The notes below the pieces were generated by a model that worked only from the letters and a program-made list of their open reading frames with translations, did not search any database and had not been told where the DNA came from. The position numbers and the translations under genes were made by a program. Positions 25,346-35,207 of a DNA stretch of 39,990 bases are shown one piece after another; position 1 is the first letter of the stretch, and every line of letters begins with the position of its first letter. The DNA comes from Asaia bogorensis (GTDB taxonomy: Bacteria; Pseudomonadota; Alphaproteobacteria; Acetobacterales; Acetobacteraceae): positions 1-39,990 of the forward strand of contig CAMDGX010000040.1 in the NCBI GenBank assembly GCA_945897825.1. Direction: 5' to 3'.

Positions 25346-27169
25346 ATGTCCGACGCGCTGCTGCCCTATTTCGACCGCGAGCTGAACGCCATACGCCGCC
25401 TCGCCGCCCAGTTCGCCGAGGCCCACCCCAAGATCGCCGGCCGCCTGCGCATCGCCGCGGACACGGTGGACGACCCGCACGTCGCCCGCCTGCTCGACGG
25501 CGCCGCCTTCCTGGCAGCCCGCGTGCATCACCGGCTGGACGACGAGTTCCCGGAGCTGACCGACGCGCTGCTCGGCGTGCTCTATCCGCACTACCTCGCC
25601 CCCGTCCCCTCCTGCACGGTGGTGCAGCTCCACAGCCAGCCCGACCTGATGGCCCCGGTCGAGCTCGCCCCGGGCCTGGCGCTGGACAGCGAGCCGGTGC
25701 GCGGCGAAACCTGCCGCTTCCGCACCGCCTATCCCACCACGCTCTGGCCGGTGGAGATCGAGAGCGTCCGTCTCTCCGGCCTGCCGCTCGCCGCCCCCGC
25801 CAACCCGCTGGCCGCCGGCGCCGTCTCGGTGCTGCGCATCGTGCTGCGCTGCGCCAACCCGGAAGCGACCTTCGCCCAGCTCGGGCTCGACCGGCTGCGT
25901 TTCTTCCTGCGCGCCGCCCCCAACATATCGCTGCCGCTCTATGAGCTGCTCTGCGGCCACACGCTGTCGATCGCCTATGCCGACGGCCCGGCCGACCCCA
26001 ACCCGGTGATCGTGCCGGCCGACAGCATCGTGCCAGTCGGCTTCGCGCCGGAGGAGGCGTTGCTGCCCTGGCCGGCGCGCAGTTTTTCCGGCTTCCGCCT
26101 GCTGACCGAATACTTCGCCTTCCCCGAGAAGTTCATGTTCGTGGACCTCACCCGGATGGACGGCAAGGCGCTGGCCTCCGGCGGCAACCGCATGGAGATC
26201 TTCGTCTATCTCGACCGCGCCCTGCCGGAACTGGAACGCGTGGTCGCCGCCGAGAGCCTGGCGCTGGGCTGCACCCCTGTCGTCAACCTGTTCCCGCAGC
26301 GCTGCGAGCCCATCCCGATCAGCCACGCCGCCACCGAATACCGTATCGTGCCGGATGTGCGCCGCCCCGGCGCGATCGAGGTCTGGAGTGTGGACCGTGT
26401 GCGCGAAACCCGCCCCGACGGCAGCTTCCGCCCCTGGCGCCCGTTCTACCGCCTGACCCATGGCGACACTGAGCCTGGCACGCCGGGCGGCTTCTTCCAC
26501 GTCGTCCGCCGCGACGCCGCCCCGCCCCAGCGCGGCTTCGAGGTGTTCCTCGCCCCCGACGACCCGCATTTCGACCCCGACGCCGCCACCGACGCGGTGT
26601 TGTCGATCGACGCGCTCTGCACCAACCGCGACCTTCCCGGCGAGCTGCAGTTCGGCGGCGGCCGCCCGGTGCTGCGCGTCGTCGAGGGGGTGGCGGCCAT
26701 CACCCGCGTCACCTGCCTCACCGCGCCCAGCCACACCATGCGCCTGCCGCTGCGCGAGCGCGGCTTCTGGCGCCTGGTCTCCCATCTCTCGCTCGGCCAT
26801 CTCTCGGTGGTCGGCGGGGCGGAGGGCGCCGCTGCGTTGAAGGAGGTGCTGCGCCTCTACGACCTGCGCGATTCCGCCGAAACCCGGGCAGCGATCGAGG
26901 CGCTGCTGTCCGTCTCGGCCCGCCCCGGGGCCGCCCGCGTCCCGGGTGCCCGCGCCGGCGCGTTCTGCCGCGGCCTGGACGTGACGCTGGAATTCGAGCC
27001 GCGCGCCTGGCAGGTCGGCGGCCTGTATCTGCTGGCGTCCGTGCTCGACCGGTTCCTCGCCCTGCATGCCACCGTCAATGCCTTCGTGCGCACCCGCACG
27101 GTGCTGCGCGGCCGTCCCGGCCATGCCGCCGCCTGGCCCGCCCGCGCCGGCATGCGGACGCTGCTGTGA
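25346..27169 (+). CDS. tssF: T6SS baseplate protein TssF (VasA/ImpG)
   Basis: A 607-aa baseplate wedge protein. The N-terminus LLPYFDRELNAIRRLAAQFA (about 5-24) and then HPKIAGRLRIAADTVDDPHV are diagnostic, followed by FPELTDALLGVLYPHYLAP. Later landmarks include LFPQRCEPIPIS, YRIVPDVRRPGAIEVWSVDR and GRPGHAAAWPARAGMRTLL at the end. ATG 25346 follows AGGAGGGCAGGGGG. The stop overlaps the tssG GTG (GTGA), giving translational coupling and the fixed TssF:TssG stoichiometry expected of the wedge. Confidence 0.95.
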   Translation: MSDALLPYFDRELNAIRRLAAQFAEAHPKIAGRLRIAADTVDDPHVARLLDGAAFLAARVHHRLDDEFPELTDALLGVLYPHYLAPVPSCTVVQLHSQPDLMAPVELAPGLALDSEPVRGETCRFRTAYPTTLWPVEIESVRLSGLPLAAPANPLAAGAVSVLRIVLRCANPEATFAQLGLDRLRFFLRAAPNISLPLYELLCGHTLSIAYADGPADPNPVIVPADSIVPVGFAPEEALLPWPARSFSGFRLLTEYFAFPEKFMFVDLTRMDGKALASGGNRMEIFVYLDRALPELERVVAAESLALGCTPVVNLFPQRCEPIPISHAATEYRIVPDVRRPGAIEVWSVDRVRETRPDGSFRPWRPFYRLTHGDTEPGTPGGFFHVVRRDAAPPQRGFEVFLAPDDPHFDPDAATDAVLSIDALCTNRDLPGELQFGGGRPVLRVVEGVAAITRVTCLTAPSHTMRLPLRERGFWRLVSHLSLGHLSVVGGAEGAAALKEVLRLYDLRDSAETRAAIEALLSVSARPGAARVPGARAGAFCRGLDVTLEFEPRAWQVGGLYLLASVLDRFLALHATVNAFVRTRTVLRGRPGHAAAWPARAGMRTLL

Positions 27170-28236
27170 CATCCCCCGGCTCCGCCTTCGCCCGGCTGCA
27201 GCGCGAACCGCAGCGCTTCGCCTTCGACGCCGCGATGCGTATCCTCGCCCACCGCGCCCGCGCGCCGGACCTCGAGGGCGCGGTCCGCTTCCGCACCCCG
27301 CCCGGGCTGGGCTTCGCCCCGGCCGAAATCACCGCCCTCCAGCTTGGAGATGGCGCCGCGCCCCCCTCCGTCACCACCCCCGTCATGGCGCTGACCGGCG
27401 CCACCGGCGTGCTGCCGCGCTACTACAGCGAGGTGCTGGCCAGCACCCTGCGCAACCGCTCCCGCGCCATGCACGACTTCCTGGACATGCTCTCGCACCG
27501 CTTCGTGCTGCATTTCGCCCGCGCCGGCATCAAGTATCGCCTGCATCGCGCCAGCGAGGCCGCCCGCCTCGCCCCGCCGCGCCCCGGCCGCGAGGCGCTC
27601 GACGCCGACCCGATGGCCGGCGCCCTGCTGGCGCTGACCGGCTACGGCACCCCCCACCTCGTGCCGCGCATGGCAGCGGGCGCCGAGGCCCTGCTGCACT
27701 ACGCCGGCCTGATGGCCATGCGCCCGCGCTCCGCCGACCGTCTTGCGGCGCTGGCGTCGGACTGGCTCGGCCGCGCCGTGGAGGTCCGCCAGTTCGCCGG
27801 TGCCTGGCTCGCCCTGCCGCCCGACCAGCGCACAAGCATGCCGGTCGGCCGCCGCCCCGGCGCCTTCAACCGCCTCGGCATCGATGCCGCGATCGGCGTG
27901 CGCGCCTGGGACGTGCAGGCCCGCGTGATCCTGCGCATCGGCCCGCTCGACCGCCCCGGCTTCAACGCCCTGCTGCCGGACCGCCCCGCGCTGCGCCGCC
28001 TCGTCGCCCTGGTGCGCGCCTATCTCGGCTTCGAGACCGGCTTCGCCGTCAACCCCGTGTTGGCCGCCGACGCGGTGCCCGCCCTCGCGCTCGGCGGGGG
28101 CGACGCCCCGGCGCGGCTCGGCTGGAATACCTGGCTCCCCGCCCCCGGCCTCGGCCGCCACGCGCCGGCCGCCGACGCCCTGTTCGAGGCCGAGGTGGTG
28201 GAGGCGGAACCGCACCGCGAAGGAACCGCAGCATGA
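27166..28236 (+). CDS. tssG: T6SS baseplate protein TssG (VasB/ImpH)
   Basis: A 356-aa partner of TssF in the baseplate. FARLQREPQRFAFDAAMRIL (9-28), VTTPVMALTGATGVLPRYYS (about 69-88), MHDFLDMLSHRFVLHFARA (about 103-121) and ALTGYGTPHLVPRM are the family landmarks. The C-terminus FGxNTWLP-like stretch appears as LGWNTWLPAPGLGRHAP. It starts with GTG inside the tssF stop and its own stop overlaps the next ATG (ATGA), so three cistrons are coupled in series. Confidence 0.94.
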   Translation: MTSPGSAFARLQREPQRFAFDAAMRILAHRARAPDLEGAVRFRTPPGLGFAPAEITALQLGDGAAPPSVTTPVMALTGATGVLPRYYSEVLASTLRNRSRAMHDFLDMLSHRFVLHFARAGIKYRLHRASEAARLAPPRPGREALDADPMAGALLALTGYGTPHLVPRMAAGAEALLHYAGLMAMRPRSADRLAALASDWLGRAVEVRQFAGAWLALPPDQRTSMPVGRRPGAFNRLGIDAAIGVRAWDVQARVILRIGPLDRPGFNALLPDRPALRRLVALVRAYLGFETGFAVNPVLAADAVPALALGGGDAPARLGWNTWLPAPGLGRHAPAADALFEAEVVEAEPHREGTAA

Positions 28237-29735
28237 CCGCGGATTGGGGTGGCGGCTACGTCACCGACATCGACTACACCAGCAACTACTTTCCCAGCCA
28301 ATCGCCGCAGATGCTCGCCCTCGCCTGCCTGATCAACGGCATCGCCGTCGACCCGCCCTGGGCGGCGGAGCACCTGCACTACCTCGAGCTCGGCTGCGGC
28401 CGCGGCAAGAACGCCTGCGTGGTCGCCGCCGCCAACCCGGGCTGGCAGGTCACCGGCATCGACTTCATGCCCGGCGCCATCGCCGACGCCCGCAGCCTCG
28501 CGGCCGAAGCGGGGCTCGACAACGTCACCTTCATCGAGGCCGATCTCGGCACTTTCGCCGAATCCCAAGCGGCCGCCGCCCTGCCGATGGCCGACGTTGC
28601 CACCGCGCACGGCGTCTGGAGCTGGGTCGGCGACCCGGTGCGGGCTGGCATCGTCCGCCTGCTCGCCACAAGGCTGCGCGCCGGCGGCATCTTCCATGTC
28701 AGCTACAACGCCCTGCCGGCGCAGCAGGCCCTGCTCGCCGTCCAGCGCCTGCTGCGCGAATCCGGCCGCCGCCTCGCCGGGCGCAGCAACCGCCAGGCCG
28801 AAGCCGGGCGCGACGTCGTCAAGGCCCTGGCCGCGGCCGGGGCCCACCACTTCGCCGCCACCGAAACCGCCCGCGAGCTCATCGCCAGGCTCGACGACCT
28901 GCCGGTGCCCTACCTCGCCCACGAATACATGAACGAGCACTGGCGCCCCTGCTACCACGCCGACGTCGCCACCGCGCTCTCCGCCGCCCGGCTCGACTTC
29001 GCCGCGAACGCCCGCCTCGTCGACAACTTCGTCGAACTCGTCCTGACGCCGGAACAGCGCGCCATCCATGACCGCTTCGACGACCCGCTGCTGCGCGAAC
29101 TGATCATCGACACCTGCGTCAACCGCACCCTGCGCCACGACGTCTACGTCCGCGGCGCCCGCCGCCTGGCCAACGCCGACCGCGACGCCATCCTCGCGCG
29201 CGTGCCCATTGTCCTGGCGACCGACCCCGACAGCTTCCACTACGCGCTCAAGATGCCCGCCGGCGAGGCCACCGTCGGCGAAGGCTACCGCGCCCGCGTC
29301 GCCGCCCTGGCCGAGGGCCCCAGAACCCTGGCCGAACTCGCCCCGCTCGGCGGTTCCCGCGCCAACTTCGCCGAGATGGCGATGGTCCTGGTCGGCACCC
29401 ACCAGGCCCACGTGCTGCGCGACGCCGCCGCCGGCTCAAGCCCGCGCCAGCGTCGCGCCAACGCCGCTCTGGCACGGCGCGACGTGCGCCTCGACGATCT
29501 CAACGCCGCCACCGTCCTGGCCTGCGTGCGCGCCGGCACCGGCCAGCCCAGCCGCGCCGCCGAAGCCCTGCTGGTCGCCCATGCCGGCGCGGACGGCACG
29601 ATACCTGATCCCGTGGCGCTCGCCGCCGCGCTGCTGCCGGATGGGGACGAAACCCTGTGCCACGAACTCGCCAGCCTGCTTGCCCGCGTGGTGCGCGAGC
29701 GGCTGGCGGTGTGGCAGGGGCTGGGGTTGGTATAG
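28233..29735 (+). CDS. SAM-dependent methyltransferase with methyltransferase regulatory domain
   Basis: A 500-aa class I methyltransferase. Motif I is LELGCGRGKNACVVAAA (about 50-66), with the acidic residue of the SAM ribose loop in GIDFMPGAI and a post-I ATAHGVWSWVGDP segment. A second domain (about 205-300, containing YLAHEYMNEHWRPCYHADVA) resembles the methyltransferase regulatory domain, and a winged-helix-like C-terminal tail follows (GPRTLAELAPLGGSRANFAE). Its ATG overlaps the tssG stop, so it is made with the T6SS baseplate proteins although it is not a core component. The target is unknown. It is the last gene before repeat copy B. Confidence 0.85.
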   Translation: MTADWGGGYVTDIDYTSNYFPSQSPQMLALACLINGIAVDPPWAAEHLHYLELGCGRGKNACVVAAANPGWQVTGIDFMPGAIADARSLAAEAGLDNVTFIEADLGTFAESQAAAALPMADVATAHGVWSWVGDPVRAGIVRLLATRLRAGGIFHVSYNALPAQQALLAVQRLLRESGRRLAGRSNRQAEAGRDVVKALAAAGAHHFAATETARELIARLDDLPVPYLAHEYMNEHWRPCYHADVATALSAARLDFAANARLVDNFVELVLTPEQRAIHDRFDDPLLRELIIDTCVNRTLRHDVYVRGARRLANADRDAILARVPIVLATDPDSFHYALKMPAGEATVGEGYRARVAALAEGPRTLAELAPLGGSRANFAEMAMVLVGTHQAHVLRDAAAGSSPRQRRANAALARRDVRLDDLNAATVLACVRAGTGQPSRAAEALLVAHAGADGTIPDPVALAAALLPDGDETLCHELASLLARVVRERLAVWQGLGLV

Positions 29736-29741
29736 CAAGGC

Positions 29742-29859
29742 CTTCTTTATCTGAAAAAAAAGAAGCAAAAAGACTTTTCATCCATTTGCACCGCGCCTAA
29801 CCATTTCGCACGGCGCAAACGTAGAAAAGTTTTTTGGTTCTTTTTTTCAAAAAAGAACC
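29742..29859. repeat. Composite inverted-repeat element, copy B
   Basis: The left arm is a CTTCTTT/AAAGAAG hairpin followed by CAAAAAGACTTTTCATCCAT. The right arm is AAAAGTTTTTT leading into the hairpin GGTTCTTTTTT-TC-AAAAAAGAACC (29836-29859). The two arms use different stem types (CTTC versus GGTTC). It fills the gap between the methyltransferase (+) and the phosphatase (-), where two transcripts converge, so each arm could act as an intrinsic terminator (stem followed by T-run) for one of them. Confidence 0.88.
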
Positions 29860-29869
29860 GCTTTCTTCC

Positions 29870-30622
29870 TTACTCTACCAGCCTTGCCCGCAACACCCCG
29901 AGCCTTGCATCATCCAGGCCCAGCCGCTGGTGCAGGTAGGCATCGATGCTGCCATAGCCCTGGTGGATCGCCTCGTACGCCGCCTCCAGGAACGCCGGCT
30001 GCACCGACAGCAGCGTATCCGCCACCACCGGCGGCAGCCCCGCCGCCACCTCGGCATCCCGCCGCCACAGACGGTTGGTCGCCAGGTAGTCGTCGTGGAT
30101 CACCTCGTCCTCCACCCCCAGCGCCGACAGCAGCAGCATCGCCGCCACCCCGGTGCGGTCCTTCCCCGCGGTGCAGTGGAACAGCAGCGGCGCCGGCGTC
30201 TCATGCAGCAGCAGGTCGAACATCGCCCGGTAGCGGTGGTGCCAGTCGTTGATGTACGACCCGTAGGCCGCCCGCATCACCCGCACCACATCCTCGGCGG
30301 TCGAATTCGGGTCCTCCACCAGATCCTTCAGCGACGCCCCGATCGTCGGCTGGATCGTCAGTTCATGGATCGTCACCCCGTCCGTCATCCGCGTCGGCCA
30401 GCGCGCCCGCTCGCCGTCGCCGCGGAAATCCACCACGTGCGAAACGCCCAGCGCCCGCAGTGCGGCGATATCCGCCGCCGTCAGCCCATGCAGCGCCGCC
30501 GACCGGAACACCTGCCCGCGCCGCACCCGCCCGCCATCCCGCGTCGGCCAGCCGCCGAGGTCGCGCAGGTTGCTGACGCCCTCCAGCGGGATGTGGTGCG
30601 GCAGGTCGACAATGCGTGACAT
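29870..30622 (-). CDS. Tyrosine-protein phosphatase (bacterial Y_phosphatase3-type)
   Basis: A 250-aa cysteine phosphatase. The P-loop HCTAGKDRTG (149-158) contains Cys150 and Arg156 of the C-x5-R motif. The N-terminal GVSNLRDLGG and RRGQVFRSAALHGLTAADI are typical of this family, and VVDFRGDGER contains the usual general-acid region. No signal peptide is present. Substrates may be phosphotyrosine proteins or phosphoinositides; sequence cannot decide. Its ATG overlaps the stop of the upstream metallo-hydrolase gene by 1 nt (TGATG), so the two are co-translated. Confidence 0.9.
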   Translation of the reverse strand: MSRIVDLPHHIPLEGVSNLRDLGGWPTRDGGRVRRGQVFRSAALHGLTAADIAALRALGVSHVVDFRGDGERARWPTRMTDGVTIHELTIQPTIGASLKDLVEDPNSTAEDVVRVMRAAYGSYINDWHHRYRAMFDLLLHETPAPLLFHCTAGKDRTGVAAMLLLSALGVEDEVIHDDYLATNRLWRRDAEVAAGLPPVVADTLLSVQPAFLEAAYEAIHQGYGSIDAYLHQRLGLDDARLGVLRARLVE

Positions 30623-31512
30623 CAGGCGCTTTCCCCGTGATCGAACTCGAACCGATAGCCGTCCCCCGCGCGCCGCACCCAGCCAACATGCGGCACCCCG
30701 AAATGTGCCGGGAACACCCGTGCCCCGGTTTCGCAGCACAACTCCAGCACCCGCCGGCGCGACGCCTCGGCCAGGCGCGGATCGCTGCAGAACCGGCTGC
30801 TCCATTCCGGGCGCACCACCTGCACCGGATGGTGCATCACGTCGCCCAGGAAAACCCCCTGCTCCCCGCCCGACAGCAGCCGCAGGATCACATGCCCCGG
30901 CGCATGCCCCGGCGCCGGCTCGATCAGCAGCCCGTCGCCGATCTGGTCGGTCATCCCGACCTCCATCGCCTGCCCGGACTCGATCACCGGCAGCACCGAG
31001 TCGACAAAGATCGCCGCCGGCCCGGGCGCAAGCGAGCTGTTCCGCGACGGATCCCAGTGGTCCCGCTCCACCTTGCTGAACACATACTTGGCGTTCGGAA
31101 ACGTCGGCACCCAGCGCCCGTCCAGCAGCCTGGTGTTCCAGCCCACGTGGTCCACATGCAGATGCGTGCACAGCACGAAATCCACTGCCTCCGGCTCCAC
31201 CCCGGCCGCGCGCAGCCGCTCAAGATAGGGCGTGTCGAGCATATGGAACCGCTCCGCCCCCGGCCGGTCCTTGCCATTGCCGCAGCAGGTATCGACCAGA
31301 ATGGTGTGGTGCCTGGTACGGATCACCCAGGAATGGATGGAGGAGATGAACCTGCCCGTCGCCTTCTCGTAGTAGTTGGGCGAAAGCCACCCCCCATGCT
31401 CCTCCAGCACCGCCGGATCCCAGTCCGGCAGGAGGTGCTGCGCCGGAAACCCGGGGCCCATCTGCTCGTACACACGGGTCACGGTGGTGTCGCCAATCCT
31501 TCGCACGGTCAT
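30622..31512 (-). CDS. MBL-fold metallo-hydrolase
   Basis: A 296-aa metallo-beta-lactamase-fold enzyme. The metal motif HLHVDH (H117, H119, D121, H122) is intact. Later ligands are in PAPGHAPGHVILRL (His), FLGDVMHHPVQV (Asp/His) and FPAHFGVPHVGWV (His). It resembles the AHL-lactonase/quinoprotein-hydrolase-like group of soluble MBL proteins; the true substrate is unknown. ATG 31512 gives the usual TVRRIGDTTVTRVYE start. It diverges from the PAP2 gene across about 170 bp. Confidence 0.9.
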   Translation of the reverse strand: MTVRRIGDTTVTRVYEQMGPGFPAQHLLPDWDPAVLEEHGGWLSPNYYEKATGRFISSIHSWVIRTRHHTILVDTCCGNGKDRPGAERFHMLDTPYLERLRAAGVEPEAVDFVLCTHLHVDHVGWNTRLLDGRWVPTFPNAKYVFSKVERDHWDPSRNSSLAPGPAAIFVDSVLPVIESGQAMEVGMTDQIGDGLLIEPAPGHAPGHVILRLLSGGEQGVFLGDVMHHPVQVVRPEWSSRFCSDPRLAEASRRRVLELCCETGARVFPAHFGVPHVGWVRRAGDGYRFEFDHGESA

Positions 31513-31679
31513 GGGCCGGCGTCCTTCTGCGGAGGGGTCCGCCGCACATGCCAGCAAGCGGCCGCGTTGCGCAATGGGCGTGCCGCGCACTCCGTCGCCC
31601 ATGCTAAGGAAAGCTTGATCTTTCACCGTTACTGTATCCCGACGCCCGAATTTCATCCTCCCCTGGCGATTGCGACGCG
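31513..31679. promoter_or_regulatory. Divergent intergenic region, MBL hydrolase / PAP2
   Basis: This 167-bp region must hold promoters for both directions. The AT-richer part (31605-31640, around CTTGATCTTTCACCGTTACT) is the likeliest location, but no well-spaced -35/-10 pair is convincing. The PAP2 start lacks a recognisable Shine-Dalgarno. Confidence 0.3.
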
Positions 31680-32255
31680 ATGGACCTGCATTTCGTGACC
31701 GACCTGGGCGACCAGGCGGTGATCCTGCCCCTGGTGGCCGCGACCGGCCTCGTGCTCCTGCTCGCCGGCTGGTGGCGCGGTGCGCTCGCCTGGTTCGTGG
31801 CGGTGCCGGCCACGCTCGGCGTCGTGCTGGTGGCCAAGCTGTCCACCATGGCCTGCCAGGGCCTGCTGCCCCCAATCGGCTTGCTCAGCCCGAGCGGCCA
31901 TACCGCCTCGGCGGCCATCGTCTATGGCGGGGTCCTCGCCCTCGTCCTCGGCGGCCCGCTGGCCGCTGCCTTCAGCGCCGCCGCCGCCGGTGCCGTGGTC
32001 GGCTTCACCCGCCTCGCGCTGGACGTCCACACCACCGCCGACGTCATCGCCGGTGCCCTGATCGGCATCGCCGGCGCCGTCGCCCTCGCCCTGCTCGCCG
32101 GCCCTCGCCCACCACTGCGCCGCGGCTGGATCGGCGTGCCCGCCGCCATGCTCGCCGTGCTGGTCCTGTTCCACGGCCGCCACGTCTATGCCGAGATGCA
32201 CATCAACCGCATGTCGCAGCAGATCTGGCCATTGAGTCTCTGCGTCGACAAGTAG
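31680..32255 (+). CDS. PAP2-family membrane phosphatase
   Basis: A 191-aa integral membrane protein with about five hydrophobic segments. The PAP2 signature is present as SPSGHTASAAIVYGG (about 70-84) and TRLALDVHTTADVIAG (about 109-124), which supply the catalytic histidines. The first KX6RP-type motif is not obvious; K57 in VVLVAKLST may stand in for it. Likely roles are dephosphorylation of undecaprenyl pyrophosphate, phosphatidic acid or another lipid phosphate on the outer face of the inner membrane. Repeat copy C starts 2 bp after the stop. Confidence 0.85.
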   Translation: MDLHFVTDLGDQAVILPLVAATGLVLLLAGWWRGALAWFVAVPATLGVVLVAKLSTMACQGLLPPIGLLSPSGHTASAAIVYGGVLALVLGGPLAAAFSAAAAGAVVGFTRLALDVHTTADVIAGALIGIAGAVALALLAGPRPPLRRGWIGVPAAMLAVLVLFHGRHVYAEMHINRMSQQIWPLSLCVDK

Positions 32256-32256
32256 T

Positions 32257-32363
32257 CTTCTTTTTCTGAAGAAAAAGAAGCAAAAAGACTTTCCTCCATT
32301 GCGCCGTTGACTCCCGGTCCAAGCAGATGAAAGTTTTTTGGTTCTTTTTTTCAAAAAAGAACC
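32257..32363. repeat. Composite inverted-repeat element, copy C
   Basis: The left hairpin CTTCTTTTTC-TGAA-GAAAAAGAAG (32257-32280) is followed by CAAAAAGACTTTCCTCCATT. The right arm, GATGAAAGTTTTTTG, leads into GGTTCTTTTTT-TC-AAAAAAGAACC (32340-32363). It lies between two plus-strand genes, so only one arm can be a downstream terminator for PAP2. The right arm is open in frame with the next gene (from 32338), but that stretch is not part of the protein. Confidence 0.88.
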
Positions 32364-32436
32364 GCTTCCTTCCCTGGACCTTCCCGCCCTCGCCCCGCCC
32401 CGGTATGGTCCGCCCAAACGCAAGGAGGCTCCACCG

Positions 32437-33048
32437 GTGAGCGACTATTTCTACGAACCCCGCAAGGGCCACGGCCTGCCGCACGACCCGTTCAAGGCCA
32501 TCGTCGCCCCGCGCCCGATCGGCTGGGTCGCCACCGTCGACGAGCAGGGCCGCCCGAACCTCGCCCCCTACAGCTTCTTCAACGCCATCTCGTCCTTCCC
32601 GCCCATGGTCTATTTCAACTCCGAGGGCCGCAAGGACAGCATCAACAACGCCGAGGCCACCCGCGAGTTCACCTGCTCCCTGGTCGGCGCCGACCTCGCC
32701 CGCGCCATGAACGCCACCTCCGCCCCCGTCGCCCCCGGCGTGAACGAATTCACCCTGGCCGGCCTCGCCATGGCCCCCAGCACCCGCGTGAAGCCGCCGC
32801 GCGTCGCCGAGGCCATCGCCGCGCTGGAATGCAAGGTCACCCAGATCATCCAGCTCACCGACGTGAACGGCGAGAAGCTCGATTCCTGGATGGTCCTCGG
32901 CGAGGTCGTCGGCGTCCACATCGACGACCGCTGGCTCAAGGACGGCATCTTCGACACCGCCGGCGCCCGCCCGGTCGCCCGCTGCGGCTACCGCGGCGAC
33001 TACGCCGAGGTCACCAGCCTGTTCGAGATGATCCGCCCCACCGCCTGA
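32437..33048 (+). CDS. Flavin reductase domain (FMN-binding split-barrel) protein
   Basis: A 203-aa protein of the flavin-reductase-like/DIM6-NTAB family. Key stretches are FKAIVAPRPIGWVATVDEQG (about 17-36), NLAPYSFFNAISSFPPMVYF (about 39-58) and CGYRGDYAEV near the end, all consistent with an FMN split barrel. Start is GTG 32437 with AAGGAGG 8 nt upstream; an earlier in-frame ATG falls inside repeat copy C and is rejected. The gene probably encodes an NAD(P)H:FMN oxidoreductase or an FMN-dependent oxygenase partner. It is separated from the SUF operon by a strong hairpin. Confidence 0.9.
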   Translation: MSDYFYEPRKGHGLPHDPFKAIVAPRPIGWVATVDEQGRPNLAPYSFFNAISSFPPMVYFNSEGRKDSINNAEATREFTCSLVGADLARAMNATSAPVAPGVNEFTLAGLAMAPSTRVKPPRVAEAIAALECKVTQIIQLTDVNGEKLDSWMVLGEVVGVHIDDRWLKDGIFDTAGARPVARCGYRGDYAEVTSLFEMIRPTA

Positions 33049-33095
33049 CCCCACGCATCGCGCAACCGTCCCCCGCGCCGCCGAAGCGCGGAAAT

Positions 33096-33119
33096 CCGCC
33101 GTCATGGCCTTGACGGCGG
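33096..33119 (+). terminator. 8-bp GC hairpin between the flavin-reductase gene and the SUF operon
   Basis: CCGCCGTC (33096-33103) and GACGGCGG (33112-33119) form a perfect stem around an 8-nt loop, 47 nt past the flavin-reductase stop. No T-run follows, so this would be an imperfect intrinsic terminator. It insulates the two transcription units or marks the mRNA 3' end. Confidence 0.5.
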
Positions 33120-33143
33120 GCGGGGCCTGGGCCATTTCCGAGC

Positions 33144-33167
33144 AATCAGGACCACGCTTGTCCGATT
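33144..33167 (+). promoter_or_regulatory. Candidate operator/promoter of the SUF operon
   Basis: AATCAGGAC (33144-33152) and GTCCGATT (33160-33167) are inverted repeats apart from one extra A, around a 7-nt spacer. The right half overlaps GATTAT (33164-33169), a reasonable -10 box. The site is about 40 nt upstream of the regulator gene. It could be where the Rrf2 regulator controls its own operon. The inference rests on position and symmetry only. Confidence 0.35.
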
Positions 33168-33205
33168 ATCCTCGACCCCCCAGCCCCCGCACCCGGGAAA
33201 CCCCG

Positions 33206-33682
33206 ATGCTCCGCCTGTCCAAGCTCACCGACTACGCAGTTGTCGTGCTGATCCGCCTGGGCGAGGGGGATCGGATCTCGCCCGACTGCGTCCAGACCTC
33301 GCCCGGCCTCTCCGCCGGCACCGGCGTCCCGGAGCCGACCGTCGCCAAGGTGCTGAAGTCGCTGGCCACCGCCGGCCTCGTCTCGTCCCAGCGCGGCGCC
33401 CGCGGCGGCTACCGGCTCCTGCGCCCGCTGGCCACCATCTCGGTGGCCGACGTCATCACCGCCGTCGACGGCCCGATCGCGCTGACCGCCTGCGTCGACG
33501 GCTCCACCGCCGGCTGCGAGGTCTCCTCCGTCTGCGCCGTCAAGGGCCGTTGGGACCTGGTGAACGACGCGATCCAGAACGCCCTGTCCGGCATTACCCT
33601 GGCGGACATGCGCGACGCCTCGGTCCCGCCCGCCTTCCGCATCCCGGCCGCCGCGCCGCTCCTCTCCCGCGCCGCAGAGTAG
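33206..33682 (+). CDS. SUF-operon Fe-S regulator, Rrf2/IscR family
   Basis: A 158-aa winged-helix regulator. The N-terminus [20 protein letters not shown] and the recognition region [20 protein letters not shown], followed by [13 protein letters not shown] (wing), identify the Rrf2 SUF-regulator subgroup. Three cysteines, C96, C104 and C110, match the Fe-S cluster ligands of IscR-like proteins, so it should sense cluster status. ATG 33206 is preferred over 33104, which adds residues without homology and starts inside a hairpin. It is first in the SUF operon, 13 bp before sufB, as usual in alphaproteobacteria. Confidence 0.9.
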   Translation: MLRLSKLTDYAVVVLIRLGEGDRISPDCVQTSPGLSAGTGVPEPTVAKVLKSLATAGLVSSQRGARGGYRLLRPLATISVADVITAVDGPIALTACVDGSTAGCEVSSVCAVKGRWDLVNDAIQNALSGITLADMRDASVPPAFRIPAAAPLLSRAAE

Positions 33683-33695
33683 AAGGGAACCCACC

Positions 33696-35195
<1,500 letters not shown>

Positions 35196-35207
35196 AGGAC
35201 GAAACTG

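Noticed and set aside
29736-29869. A-rich hairpins as a CRISPR or tRNA remnant
   Set aside because: There is no spacer periodicity and no cloverleaf; the structure matches the other composite inverted repeats.
32338-32436. N-terminal extension MVLFFKKEP of the flavin-reductase protein
   Set aside because: It lies in the right arm of repeat copy C; GTG 32437 has a strong AAGGAGG site and gives the family start.
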